A DNA stretch of 64,000 nt from Neisseria mucosa (lineage in GTDB: Bacteria; Pseudomonadota; Gammaproteobacteria; Burkholderiales; Neisseriaceae): positions 62,001 through 126,000 of the forward strand of contig NZ_POWX01000002.1 in assembly GCF_003044445.1 (NCBI RefSeq), in the 5' to 3' direction. Positions 1-8,991 of this stretch are shown piece by piece. The notes beneath the pieces were generated by a model that was given only the letters and a program-made list of their open reading frames with translations, was not told the DNA's origin and did not search any database. Each line of letters begins with the position of its first letter. Within the stretch, counting starts at the first letter, position 1. The position numbers and the translations under genes are program-made.

Positions 1-48
1 GGTGCCGTTTTCGAGAACGTGGCGCATTAAGTCATGGTAGGCTTTCAT
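1..48 (-). CDS. thyA: Thymidylate synthase, N-terminal fragment
   Basis: Only the first 16 codons are inside the window; the gene runs off the left edge. The visible peptide starts MKAYHDLMRHVLENGT, which matches the start of bacterial thymidylate synthases, the enzymes that methylate dUMP to dTMP using methylene-tetrahydrofolate. An AAAGGA ribosome-binding site lies a few bases before the ATG. It is transcribed away from gdhA. The identification rests on this short N-terminus and would need the sequence to the left to be certain. Confidence 0.75.
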   Translation of the reverse strand, partial: MKAYHDLMRHVLENGT

Positions 49-141
49 TGGTATCCTTTAAGAGTGTGTGTTGTTGGAAATGCTTTGGGGCGTATTGTAT
101 AGCATCCAGATGCGCGAATACATGGCTTTTAATGAAAATCT

Positions 142-184
142 AAGGTCGTCTGAAAACGGCAAATCCGGTTTTCAGACGACCTTT
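142..184. terminator. Inverted DUS pair between thyA and gdhA
   Basis: Two AG-muc uptake sequences face each other around a short loop and form a long hairpin with T/A-rich flanks. It lies in a divergent intergenic region, so a terminator role is less obvious than elsewhere; it certainly provides uptake signals. Confidence 0.6.
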
Positions 185-593
185 ACATGATCCCTTATCG
201 AATGTTCCGAAATTACGCTTTTCCAGCTCAAACAAGATTCATTTTTTAATGTGTTATTTTCTTTCTTAGCTTCTTTTTCAAGCAAAAAATCAGCGATATT
301 GTTGACAATATTAGTCATATTTACATGAAAATTTGCGTCAGATTAAATTTTTACGCCGCCTCACTCTAAATTTCTAGTTTAACTACTTAGAATATAAATT
401 CAACTTATATCAAAATAATAGAATTTTAAAAATAAATTTTTTATTTTATTGGCAATATATACCAAATAATAAAATTCTCAAAAAAATAATGTCAACAATT
501 TTCGTAAAAACCGCTTGGCAGCCAAAAAAATTAGGTTTATATTTCTTTCCGTAAATTCATTATCTCTTTAATCCTATTCTCAAGGAGCACCAA
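185..593. promoter_or_regulatory. AT-rich gdhA upstream region with paired TTGACA-containing palindromes
   Basis: No gene is seen here. The region is very AT-rich. A 16-bp inverted repeat at 296-311 (ATATTG, TTGA, CAATAT) overlaps a TTGACA hexamer at 302-307. The 10-mer ATTGTTGACA of this palindrome recurs on the opposite strand at 490-499. Such paired sites suggest an operator. In meningococci gdhA is controlled by the GntR-family regulator GdhR, but assigning these sites to it is inference. No convincing -10 hexamer could be fixed. Confidence 0.35.
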
Positions 594-1931
594 ATGACTG
601 ACCTGAATGCCTTGTTTGCCAATCTAAAACAACGCAACCCCAATCAAGAGCCGTTTCACCAAGCGGTTGAAGAAGTATTCATGAGTTTGGGTCCGTTTTT
701 GTCGAAAAACCCGAAATACACCCAGCAAAATCTGCTTGAGCGCATCGTCGAACCCGAGCGCGTGCTTATGTTCCGCGTCACTTGGATGGACGACAAAGGA
801 CAAGTCCAAGTCAACCGCGGCTACCGCATTCAGATGAACTCCGCCATCGGCCCTTACAAAGGCGGCTTGCGTTTCCACCCGACCGTCGATTTGGGCGTAT
901 TGAAATTCCTCGCCTTTGAACAAGTGTTCAAAAACGCTCTGACTACCCTGCCTATGGGCGGCGGCAAAGGCGGCTCCGACTTCGATCCAAAAGGCAAATC
1001 CGACGCTGAAGTGATGCGTTTCTGCCAAGCCTTTATGAACGAACTCTACCGCCACATCGGTCCGAACACCGACGTACCCGCAGGCGACATCGGCGTAGGC
1101 GGTCGCGAAATCGGCTTCCTGTTCGGACAATACAAAAAAATCCGCAACGAATTTGCCTCCGTTCTGACCGGCAAAGGCCTCGAATGGGGTGGCAGCCTCA
1201 TCCGTCCCGAAGCGACCGGCTACGGCACCGTATATTTCGTCCAATCCATGCTGCAAACGCGCGGCGATTCGATTGAAGGCAAACGCGTTCTGATTTCCGG
1301 CTCCGGCAACGTCGCACAATACGCCGCCGAAAAAGCCATCCAACTGGGCGCGAAAGTGCTGACCATTTCCGACTCCAACGGTTTCGTCCTCTTCCCCGAC
1401 AGCGGCATGACCGAAGACCAACTCGCCGCGCTTATCGAGCTGAAAGAAGTCCGCCGCGAACGTGTTTCCACCTACGCCAAAGAACAAGGTTTGAAATACT
1501 TTGAAAACCAAAAACCGTGGGGCGTTGCCGCCGAAGTCGCCCTGCCCTGCGCGACCCAAAACGAATTGGACGAAGATGCTGCCAAAACCCTGCTGGCAAA
1601 CGGCTGCTACGTCGTTGCCGAAGGTGCGAACATGCCTTCCACTTTGGGCGCGGTCGAGCAATTCATCAAAGCGGGCATCCTGTATGCACCGGGCAAAGCC
1701 TCCAACGCCGGCGGTGTGGCAACTTCAGGCTTAGAAATGAGCCAAAACGCCGTCCGCCTGTCTTGGAGCCGCGAAGAAGTCGACCAACGTCTGTTCGACA
1801 TCATGCACAGCATCCACGAATCTTGCCTGAAATACGGCACTGAAAATGGCAAAACCAACTACGTCAACGGTGCGAACATCGCCGGTTTCGTCAAAGTCGC
1901 CGATGCGATGCTGGCGCAAGGCATCGTGTAA
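594..1931 (+). CDS. gdhA: NADP-specific glutamate dehydrogenase
   Basis: The 445-residue product has the usual length of hexameric NADP-dependent glutamate dehydrogenases, which aminate 2-oxoglutarate to glutamate with ammonia and NADPH in the cytoplasm. The dimerisation and substrate domain contains PMGGGKGGSDFDP at 120-132, with the catalytic lysine at 125. A Rossmann motif (GSGNVAQYAA) begins near residue 236. An AAGGAGC ribosome-binding site precedes the ATG. The gene stands alone and ends in an inverted DUS terminator. It provides nitrogen assimilation and links carbon to amino-acid metabolism in Neisseria. Confidence 0.96.
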   Translation: MTDLNALFANLKQRNPNQEPFHQAVEEVFMSLGPFLSKNPKYTQQNLLERIVEPERVLMFRVTWMDDKGQVQVNRGYRIQMNSAIGPYKGGLRFHPTVDLGVLKFLAFEQVFKNALTTLPMGGGKGGSDFDPKGKSDAEVMRFCQAFMNELYRHIGPNTDVPAGDIGVGGREIGFLFGQYKKIRNEFASVLTGKGLEWGGSLIRPEATGYGTVYFVQSMLQTRGDSIEGKRVLISGSGNVAQYAAEKAIQLGAKVLTISDSNGFVLFPDSGMTEDQLAALIELKEVRRERVSTYAKEQGLKYFENQKPWGVAAEVALPCATQNELDEDAAKTLLANGCYVVAEGANMPSTLGAVEQFIKAGILYAPGKASNAGGVATSGLEMSQNAVRLSWSREEVDQRLFDIMHSIHESCLKYGTENGKTNYVNGANIAGFVKVADAMLAQGIV

Positions 1932-1958
1932 GTCTGATTCTCCTGACTTTAAAATGTG

Positions 1959-2007
1959 GAAAGGTCGTCTGAAAACCTTGAATCGGGGTTTTCAGACGAC
2001 CTTTTTT
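1959..2007 (+). terminator. Inverted DUS terminator after gdhA
   Basis: AGGTCGTCTGAA and its reverse complement flank a short loop and are followed by a T-run, 28 bases after the gdhA stop codon. Confidence 0.85.
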
Positions 2008-2066
2008 ATAGCCTGAGGGCAAATTTCTTGTTACAGTCTGTCCATTACCATTTATTAGGAGCCATT

Positions 2067-3428
2067 ATGCTGAGCCGTTATGTTTTTTTATCTGCCTGCC
2101 TCCTCTCTTGCGCCACCTTCGCACAAACCTTATCCCAAACCCTGCCCAACGGTCTGAAAATCATCGTCAAAGAAGACCGCCGCGCGCCTGTCGCCGTTTC
2201 CCAGATTTGGTACAAAGTCGGCAGCGTGGATGAGAAACCGGGCAAAAGCGGATTGAGCCACGCCTTAGAACACATGATGTTTAAAGGGACACCTTCCGTA
2301 CCATCGGGCGAATACAGCAGCCGCATCGCCCGTTTGGGTGGCAACGACAATGCCTACACCAACCGCAGCGAAACGGTATATTACGCCAATATCGCCTCTG
2401 CCAACTTGCCCGAAGTTCTCAAACTTGAAGCCGACCGGATGCACAACCTCAATTTCAGCGATAAAGAGTTCGCTACCGAAATGAACGTTATCCGAGAAGA
2501 ACGCCGCCAGCGCACGGAAGACGATGCTGGCGGGAAAATGTGGGAACAAATCTATCTGAACAGCTTTACCCTGCCCTCCATGAAAGCCTCCATTATCGGC
2601 TATATGGAAGACCTGAACACCTTGCGCGCCGACGATTTGCGCGCTTGGTACAAACAATTCTACGCACCCAATAATGCCGTTTTGGTCATCGTCGGCGATG
2701 TCGATGCCAAACAGACCCTGCGCACGGCGGCAGGATTGTTCGGCAAAATACCGCGTAAATCTTTGCCTGAGCGGAACAATCTGAAAGCCGAACCCGTCAA
2801 ACGCTCCCCTTCCTTTGCCCAAGCTTTCTCTCCCGTTACCCGTCAACCGTTGGCTGCCATCAGCTGGCGCGTTCCCGCCCTCTCCCGCCTTGACGACAAG
2901 CTGCCTTACGCCTTGGATGTCCTGACTGACGTTTTGGCGGGCAACACTTCCAGCCGTTTGGACAAAAACCTCGTGCGCGGCAAACAAAGTGCATTAAGCG
3001 CAAATGCCCATTACGACCTGCTCAGTCGAGAAATGCCGCTGTTCGGCGTATTTGGAATGCCTGCTGAAAACGTATCCGCCGAAACCCTGCTTACGCAGAT
3101 GAAGTCCGAAATCAAAGACATCGCCGACAACGGCATCAGCAAAGAAGAGCTCGACCGCATCAAAGCACAGGCATTGGCGGGCGAAATCTACGCGCGTGAC
3201 TCTATGGTTTCACAAGCTTCGCTGATGGGTCGTTTGGAAGCGCGCGGGTTCAAATATTCCGATGAAGCCGCAATCCGCCGCCGCATACAGGCCGTAACCG
3301 CCAAAGAAGTACAAAAAGCCGCACAAATGCTGACGGACGACCGTTCAAGTACCGTCATCATCATGCCGGAAACCGCCCCTCCTGCACCGGCAGACTATAA
3401 GGCATTGAAAAAGCCTGAAAAACAATGA
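2067..3428 (+). CDS. M16 family zinc peptidase (PqqL-like), exported
   Basis: This encodes a 453-residue M16 metallopeptidase. The inverted zinc motif HXXEH is at residues 65-69 (HALEH), within the typical SGLSHALEHMMFKGT block, and a second inactive-type M16 domain follows. A signal peptide of about 19 residues (hydrophobic LSACLLSCATFA) points to the periplasm. The ATG at 2067 is chosen because TTAGGAGCC lies just upstream; a longer frame opens at 1956 but begins inside the preceding DUS hairpin. M16 proteins of this size degrade peptides; the substrate here is unknown. Confidence 0.88.
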   Translation: MLSRYVFLSACLLSCATFAQTLSQTLPNGLKIIVKEDRRAPVAVSQIWYKVGSVDEKPGKSGLSHALEHMMFKGTPSVPSGEYSSRIARLGGNDNAYTNRSETVYYANIASANLPEVLKLEADRMHNLNFSDKEFATEMNVIREERRQRTEDDAGGKMWEQIYLNSFTLPSMKASIIGYMEDLNTLRADDLRAWYKQFYAPNNAVLVIVGDVDAKQTLRTAAGLFGKIPRKSLPERNNLKAEPVKRSPSFAQAFSPVTRQPLAAISWRVPALSRLDDKLPYALDVLTDVLAGNTSSRLDKNLVRGKQSALSANAHYDLLSREMPLFGVFGMPAENVSAETLLTQMKSEIKDIADNGISKEELDRIKAQALAGEIYARDSMVSQASLMGRLEARGFKYSDEAAIRRRIQAVTAKEVQKAAQMLTDDRSSTVIIMPETAPPAPADYKALKKPEKQ

Positions 3429-3550
3429 CAAACCGTTTTCAGACGACCTCTTGCTGTGCGATAATCCCAAACGATAATATCTTAACGTAACCGATAAGAT
3501 AAAATTTACCGTGTTCCATTATCACCCTGACAAAACATTCTTCTTACACT

Positions 3551-3567
3551 GAGGTCGTCTGAAAATG
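3551..3567 (+). promoter_or_regulatory. DUS serving as ribosome-binding site
   Basis: A full AGGTCGTCTGAA at 3552-3563 ends one base before the ATG at 3565. The GAGG at 3551-3554, made partly from the DUS, is the only Shine-Dalgarno-like sequence, 10 bases from the start codon. Confidence 0.6.
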
Positions 3568-4479
3568 AAATCCTCCTTTTCCTCCGTTTTCCGTACCGCG
3601 CTGACCGTCTCTTCCGTTCTAATCCTCAGCGCATGTCCAAGCAACACTTCCCCCGTCAACCCGCCGCGGCACAACACCCAAATCACCCCTCCCCCCAAAC
3701 CACAGGCAGTCGTTGCTTTAGCACTCGGTGGCGGCGCATCCAAAGGGTTTGCCCATATCGGCATCATCAAAGTCCTCAAACAAAACGGCATCCCCGTCAA
3801 AATTGTTACCGGTACGTCGGCAGGCGCCATCGTCGGCAGCCTGTATGCCTCCGGCGCAAGTCCCGACCGTTTGGAATTGGAAGCCGAAATTCTCGGCTCA
3901 ACCGATTTGGTCGATCTAACCCTATCCACCAGCGGCTTTATCAAAGGACAAAAACTGCAAGACTATATTAACCGTAAAGTCGGTAACCGCCCGATTCAAG
4001 ACTTCCCGATTAAATTCGCCGCCGTCGCCACCGACTTCGAATCTTCCAAAGCCGTCGCCTTCAACCGTGGCAATGCCGGACAAGCAGTCCGCGCATCTGC
4101 CGCCATCCCCAACGTGTTCCAACCTGTCCTAATCGGCGGCCGCCGATACGTTGACGGTGGACTAACCCAGCCTGTACCCGTCAGCGCGGCAAAAAAACAG
4201 GGGGCAAACTTCATCATTGCTGTCGATATTTCCGATCGGCCGTCTAAAAACCTCAAACAAGGCTTTTTCTCCTACCTCGACCAATCCATCAACGTCATGT
4301 CGCAATCCGCCCTGCAACATGAATTGAGCCAAGCAAATGTCGTCATCCATCCCCAAGTCTTGGACTTAGGCGCGGTCGGCGGCTTCAGCCAAAAACAACG
4401 TGCCATTGCCGAGGGAGAACGTGCCGCGAAAGCCGCTATTCCTGAAATACGGCGCAAACTGGCTGCATACCGCTACTAA
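3565..4479 (+). CDS. Patatin-like phospholipase lipoprotein (RssA-like)
   Basis: The product has 304 residues. A lipoprotein signal with lipobox LSAC (cysteine 24) is followed by a proline-rich linker and then a patatin domain. The oxyanion motif GGGASKGFAHIG is at 55-66, the nucleophile Ser85 sits in GTSAG, and the catalytic Asp197 sits in DGG. Patatin domains hydrolyse acyl chains from lipids. The lipobox suggests it is anchored to a membrane facing the periplasm. Its start codon directly follows a DUS that supplies the ribosome-binding site. The physiological substrate is not evident. Confidence 0.88.
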   Translation: MKSSFSSVFRTALTVSSVLILSACPSNTSPVNPPRHNTQITPPPKPQAVVALALGGGASKGFAHIGIIKVLKQNGIPVKIVTGTSAGAIVGSLYASGASPDRLELEAEILGSTDLVDLTLSTSGFIKGQKLQDYINRKVGNRPIQDFPIKFAAVATDFESSKAVAFNRGNAGQAVRASAAIPNVFQPVLIGGRRYVDGGLTQPVPVSAAKKQGANFIIAVDISDRPSKNLKQGFFSYLDQSINVMSQSALQHELSQANVVIHPQVLDLGAVGGFSQKQRAIAEGERAAKAAIPEIRRKLAAYRY

Positions 4480-4502
4480 GCCTTTAGTGCTTTATGCAAA
4501 TA

Positions 4503-4545
4503 AAAGGTCGTCTGAAAATATAAAACTATTTTCAGACGACCTTTG
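4503..4545 (+). terminator. Inverted DUS terminator after the patatin gene
   Basis: Paired uptake sequences 24 bases after the stop codon, followed by CTTTGTTT. Confidence 0.8.
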
Positions 4546-4645
4546 TTTAAATAGAGGGGGCATACTCGCTTTTTTCTTATGGGTACGATCTCTGTTTTAA
4601 ACGGAAGCCATCAAGATAGAAGGGATACAAACATGACCCGTATTT

Positions 4646-4691
4646 AAAAAAGGTCGTCTGAAAACCGTATGGGCTTTTCAGACGACCTTTC
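4646..4691 (-). terminator. Inverted DUS terminator after ccsA
   Basis: Hairpin of two AG-muc DUS just beyond the ccsA stop; the run of A on the plus strand gives a U-run in the minus-strand transcript. Confidence 0.8.
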
Positions 4692-4709
4692 GATATTGTG
4701 CCTTGATGC

Positions 4710-5897
4710 TTACAAGGTGCCGTAAGAGTGCAGGCCACTCAGGAACATGTTGACGCCGATGAAGGCGAAGGCGGTAACGAACAGTCCGATGACTGCCCAC
4801 CATGCGAGAATTTTGCCGCGCCAGCCTGCGACGAGGCGCAGGTGCAGCCAGACGGCGTAGTTGAGCCAGACGATGAATGCCCATGTTTCTTTCGGATCCC
4901 AGCTCCAGTAGCGTCCCCATGCGTCGGCAGCCCACAGTGCGCCGAGTATGGTGGCGATGGTGAAGAACAGAAAGCCGACGGCGATGGCTTTATACATGAC
5001 TTCTTCGATAACTTGCGAATGCGGCAGCCATGATTTTTTGCCGGCATTTTCGGTTCTCAATGCCCAAAGTTCGGCGATACCGAGCATGGCGGCGATACAG
5101 AATGAGCCGTAGCCGATAAAGTTGGCGGGGACGTGGATTTTCATCCACCATGATTGCAGGGCGGGAATCAGGGGTTGTATGGTGTGCGCTTCGCGGGAAA
5201 AGCTGTACCAAAGGACGAAGCCGACAACGATCGCCATGAAGCTGAAGACGAAGCCGCCGAGTTTTTGTACGGCGAAACGGGCTTCGTAGTAGAGGTACAT
5301 CAGGGCGGTGATGACGAGGAAGAGGATGAAGACTTCGTAGAGGTTGGAAACGGGGATGTGTCCTGCGTCAGGGCGCAGGAGGTAGCTTTCGTGCCAGCGC
5401 ACTAAAAGTCCGGTAAAGCCTGCGACGGCGGACACCCAAGCGAATACAGAACCCATACCGAGCAGGGTGTTGGTGCCGACGTTTTTGCGTTGTGCCAGCA
5501 CGGCGCCGGCGATGTAGGCGAAGAGTGCGAAGAAGATGAAGGCGCATTGCCACATAATCGCGGACTGGCTGCTGAGGAAGTATTTGAGCAGGAAGCCGTC
5601 GGCGTGTTTGATTTCGCCATCGTAGAGCATGACTGCACCGTATGCGAGGACGGCACACAAAGGTACAAACCAGCGCATGGGTTTGAAAAACCAGCCTAAA
5701 AAGACGGTAATGCCCGCGCTTGCCCACAAAATCACCATTTCGTAGATGTCCATGGTGTGCTGGATGCGGGTTTGGGCGAAGAATGCGCCGGCTGCGGTCA
5801 AGAGGGCGAATATGCAGTCGACCGTATTCAGGGACTTGAGAAACGATTTGTGCGTCAGCAGCTCGTGTTCGGGTAGGGTTTTAGGGTTATGCGTCAT
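4710..5897 (-). CDS. ccsA: Cytochrome c biogenesis protein CcsA/ResC type (often annotated CcsB)
   Basis: A 395-residue polytopic membrane protein carrying the tryptophan-rich WWD signature WGRYWSWDPKETW, which presents heme to apocytochromes on the periplasmic side in system II cytochrome c maturation. Eight or more hydrophobic segments are visible. Its start overlaps the end of resB by 11 bases, so the two are translationally coupled. CcsA and ResB form the heme-export and cytochrome c synthetase complex. Naming of the two partners varies between databases. Confidence 0.93.
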   Translation of the reverse strand: MTHNPKTLPEHELLTHKSFLKSLNTVDCIFALLTAAGAFFAQTRIQHTMDIYEMVILWASAGITVFLGWFFKPMRWFVPLCAVLAYGAVMLYDGEIKHADGFLLKYFLSSQSAIMWQCAFIFFALFAYIAGAVLAQRKNVGTNTLLGMGSVFAWVSAVAGFTGLLVRWHESYLLRPDAGHIPVSNLYEVFILFLVITALMYLYYEARFAVQKLGGFVFSFMAIVVGFVLWYSFSREAHTIQPLIPALQSWWMKIHVPANFIGYGSFCIAAMLGIAELWALRTENAGKKSWLPHSQVIEEVMYKAIAVGFLFFTIATILGALWAADAWGRYWSWDPKETWAFIVWLNYAVWLHLRLVAGWRGKILAWWAVIGLFVTAFAFIGVNMFLSGLHSYGTL

Positions 5898-7905
5898 GGT
5901 TCAAATCTTTCGCCAGTCGTTGCAGGCTTTGTGTATGTTGCGGAAACTCTTTTTGCAGGTCGCGTTCGTTACGGCTGGAGGACATGGCAAAGCGGATACG
6001 GTCGTCTGAAAACAAAACCCACGCGCGTTTCTCGCGGATGTAGAACATAAATATCGTGCCGAGAACCAGCAAAACAGAGCCTAAATAGACTAAAAATGCA
6101 CCGGGCGAACGGGTCATTTGCAAGCCAGAAGAGCGGACTTCTTCAAAGCCGTCCAGTTGCAGGAGCATGGGTGCGGGATATTCGGTCAGACCGGTGTAGG
6201 CGTCCATGCTGTGCAGCAGGAAGCGGTTGCGCGCTTCGTCTTGAGGCCACTCGGTCAGCTTGTATTTTTGGATGGTTTCTTCCAATACGGCGTTCATAAC
6301 GCCGAACAGCATTTCGTAAAAATATCCCTGCATTTTTTCCTGCTGCTCTTTGGGGATGTTTTTGGTGATAAATTCGTCCAACGCCAAATAGCCGCCTTTC
6401 GCAAAAATGCCCAAGGTGTTTTCGGCGGCAAGGGTAAATTGCTCGCGGATGTTTTCGGGCGCGTTCAAGGTCGCGTTGCGGATAACGGTTTTGCGTGCGG
6501 CTTCGTCTTTCAAGAGTTCGCGCATCGCCATGAAGGTATCGGGTTTGGAGGTTCTATCGGCAGGAATACGCAGCCAACGGTATTGTTGTTCCAGACCTGT
6601 GCGCGTGCCGGTAATGAAGAAATAATCCTGTTCTTGTTTAATAGGCAGCATGTAGTTTTTATATTCGACAGCCTGCCCCGCTTTGTCGCGGATTCGGTAA
6701 ACAACGGATGGGCCGATGTTGGTGTATTTTTTGTTCTCTTGGGACACGGCGCGTACGTCGTTAATCGCAGATTGCAGGGTTTGCTCTTTTTCAGACGACT
6801 TGCCCATATCTTCTACGTTCATGGACGTGAATTGGTCAAACTCCAGCTTGTAGGAAGTATTGCCGATGTCGAGCGGGAATTCGCGCATAGACGTCGCTTT
6901 GAGCGTTACCGGCTCGCGGCTTGGGTTGCCCAAATTCCATGCTTTAAATTTCAAATCGGAGCCGCCGTCGGCAAAGCTCGCTTGATAGATGGTAATGCCG
7001 TGCAGCGTCAGCGGATGGTTGACGCGGATGGTGTGTTCGGATTTTTTGCCGCTTTCCTTGTCGGTAATTTCCAAATCGCTGGCAAAATCACGCGGCATAC
7101 CGGTATTGTAAAAGTCGATGTGGAACTTCTTCAGCTTCACGTCAAACGGCAAATCCTGAACCAGCATCCCGTTGTCGGCGTTGAGGAAGACCACGTCCGC
7201 ACTTTGCCCTTCGGTAATGTTTACATTGCCGCGGAACGACAGGTTTGACGTACCCAAGACGCTTTCAGGCTTGAAGTCTTTGGCATAGACGGAATGGTTG
7301 TCCGGCACGATTCGTCCGGTCAGCATGCCGATTTTCAGCAATAGGTTGCTGTCTATCAAGCCGCCCAAACAAATCACAATCAGCGCGGCATGGGCAAAAA
7401 TATAGCCCCACTTGTTCATCGCCCCTTTTTTGGCGGCAACCAAAACCGATCCGTCTTCGCGCGTTACGGTTTTGCAGCTGAAACCTTGTACTTCGAGATA
7501 ACGTTGGGCGATTTCAGACGACATCTTGCCTTCCAAAACGGTCGAATGACGCATCGCAGCCAATGATTTTTCTTTGGCGTTTTCACGGAATGATTTGATT
7601 TCACGAAGGAAAGGCGGAACATTACGAATCAGGCACAAGCTGGTCGATATCACCAAAAACATCATGATGACCACAAACCAGGCGGATGCATAGACATCGT
7701 ACAAGCCTAAAAAGTTGAAAATTTGCGCCCAAAACGGACCAAATTTCACGACATAATTGACCTGCGGCTGGTTTTGCTGCAACACCGTCCCGATAACCGA
7801 AGCGACGCCCAAAAGACTGAGCAGGGCAACGGCAAAACGCATGGAGCTTAAAAAAGCGAACCAAGGTTTGTGGATAAGAGGGACGGATGAAGAGGATTTG
7901 CTCAT
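5887..7905 (-). CDS. resB: Cytochrome c biogenesis protein ResB
   Basis: The 672-residue product has the ResB layout: transmembrane segments near residues 18-38, 75-95 and 165-185, a large periplasmic domain, and a last membrane segment near 610-630 before a cytoplasmic tail. ResB partners CcsA in system II, holding apocytochrome c and heme for thioether bond formation. It is followed with an 11-base overlap by ccsA and preceded by a c4-type cytochrome gene on the same strand, a natural substrate of the system. Length is in the range seen in beta-proteobacteria. Confidence 0.93.
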   Translation of the reverse strand: MSKSSSSVPLIHKPWFAFLSSMRFAVALLSLLGVASVIGTVLQQNQPQVNYVVKFGPFWAQIFNFLGLYDVYASAWFVVIMMFLVISTSLCLIRNVPPFLREIKSFRENAKEKSLAAMRHSTVLEGKMSSEIAQRYLEVQGFSCKTVTREDGSVLVAAKKGAMNKWGYIFAHAALIVICLGGLIDSNLLLKIGMLTGRIVPDNHSVYAKDFKPESVLGTSNLSFRGNVNITEGQSADVVFLNADNGMLVQDLPFDVKLKKFHIDFYNTGMPRDFASDLEITDKESGKKSEHTIRVNHPLTLHGITIYQASFADGGSDLKFKAWNLGNPSREPVTLKATSMREFPLDIGNTSYKLEFDQFTSMNVEDMGKSSEKEQTLQSAINDVRAVSQENKKYTNIGPSVVYRIRDKAGQAVEYKNYMLPIKQEQDYFFITGTRTGLEQQYRWLRIPADRTSKPDTFMAMRELLKDEAARKTVIRNATLNAPENIREQFTLAAENTLGIFAKGGYLALDEFITKNIPKEQQEKMQGYFYEMLFGVMNAVLEETIQKYKLTEWPQDEARNRFLLHSMDAYTGLTEYPAPMLLQLDGFEEVRSSGLQMTRSPGAFLVYLGSVLLVLGTIFMFYIREKRAWVLFSDDRIRFAMSSSRNERDLQKEFPQHTQSLQRLAKDLNHDA

Positions 7906-8060
7906 AGCGGTTTGATTCTATAAGGAATACAAAGACTGTCAGGGTTCGGAAGAACCCAAACATTGGAAACGGCGCGGACAGGTAGATATGATGGGGTAAA
8001 AAGTCCAGAGCCGCCATTTGAAAAAACTTATTGCCTTAAGAGCGGCAGCTACCATCGCAC

Positions 8061-8114
8061 AAGGTCGTCTGAAAACAACCAAGCCCAAAAGAGCAGGAGT
8101 TTTCAGACGACCTC
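8061..8114 (-). terminator. Inverted DUS hairpin between the c4 gene and resB
   Basis: Paired AG-muc DUS with a 25-base loop lying 51 bases beyond the cytochrome c4 stop codon. Confidence 0.7.
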
Positions 8115-8164
8115 TTATTCACGTTCGCCGCAAAAGCGGACAAACAGTAAAAATCCGGCAGAAA

Positions 8165-8791
8165 TCAATGCAGGCCTTGGATAAAGTTGGCAACTGAATT
8201 CAACTCTTCTTCGGTCAAGCGTTTGGCGATGTCTTCCATAATCGCATTTTTGCGTTGTCCGGTTTTATACGCCTTCATTTGATCGACCACATAAGCCATA
8301 TGTTGGCCGCCTAAGCGCGGATAAGCGACGATTTCAGTGCCGCCGCCCGGAATACCCGCGCCGCTAGGACCGTGGCAGGACATACATGCAGGGATTTTTT
8401 TATCCACCAAACCGCCGCGGTAGATTTTGCCGCCCAAAACAGGATCATTTTGTTTAGGGTTGGCTTCACCGGGTTTAGGTTGCTGTTTGGAATAGAATGA
8501 GGACACATTCAGGATGTCTTGTTCGGACAGGTTCATCACCATAGGTTTCATCACAGCGGCAGAGCCGTGTGTACGTTTGCCTTCTTTAATGTCCAAGGTT
8601 TGACGGTAGATATAGCCAGTATGTTGTGCGGCAAGCTTAGGATATGCAGCAATACCGCTGTTACCGTCTGCCGCATGACATGCCGCACAAATGGTAGTAG
8701 CCACTTCTTTGCCTTTTGCAATATCCGCTTTCGGGGCAGCGACAGCCGCACCGGCAGCCAAAACCAAGGCCGCTAAAGTCAATCGTTTCAT
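8165..8791 (-). CDS. Diheme cytochrome c4
   Basis: The 208-residue product begins with a cleavable signal peptide (MKRLTLAALVLAAGAAVAA). It has two heme c attachment motifs, CAACH at 35-39 and CMSCH at 136-140, each in a similar half-domain, as in c4 cytochromes that carry electrons to terminal oxidases in the periplasm. The ATG at 8791 has a GGAG ribosome-binding site, so it is preferred over the ATG at 8818. It sits just upstream of the cytochrome maturation genes. c4 is known in Neisseria as an electron donor to the cbb3 oxidase; that role is carried over from the family. Confidence 0.92.
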   Translation of the reverse strand: MKRLTLAALVLAAGAAVAAPKADIAKGKEVATTICAACHAADGNSGIAAYPKLAAQHTGYIYRQTLDIKEGKRTHGSAAVMKPMVMNLSEQDILNVSSFYSKQQPKPGEANPKQNDPVLGGKIYRGGLVDKKIPACMSCHGPSGAGIPGGGTEIVAYPRLGGQHMAYVVDQMKAYKTGQRKNAIMEDIAKRLTEEELNSVANFIQGLH

Positions 8792-8927
8792 GGAGTGCTC
8801 CTGATTACAGCATTGCATACCGCGACAATGCCTTTTTTATACTCAAAACGCCGGATAAATTTTACCCGATAAAAACCGATAATTCTATAAACGTGCTATT
8901 CTATACTAGATTTACATTAAATTACTA

Positions 8928-8945
8928 CCATGTTTCGCAACATGG
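8928..8945. repeat. Short hairpin in the engB leader
   Basis: A perfect 7-bp inverted repeat, CCATGTT and AACATGG around TCGC, lies 47 bases before the engB start. No T-run follows, so it is more likely a leader structure than a terminator. Confidence 0.4.
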
Positions 8946-8991
8946 ACACGGCAAATTCTGCCACTCCATCCTAGGAAACAAGGAAATACGG

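Noticed and set aside
624..1661. 345-codon frame antisense to gdhA
   Set aside because: Mirror of codon usage in a well-conserved gene; no ribosome-binding site or recognisable domain.
6118..7248. 376-codon frame antisense to resB
   Set aside because: Composition typical of an antisense shadow (Phe/Val/Gln-rich), overlaps a clear resB gene.
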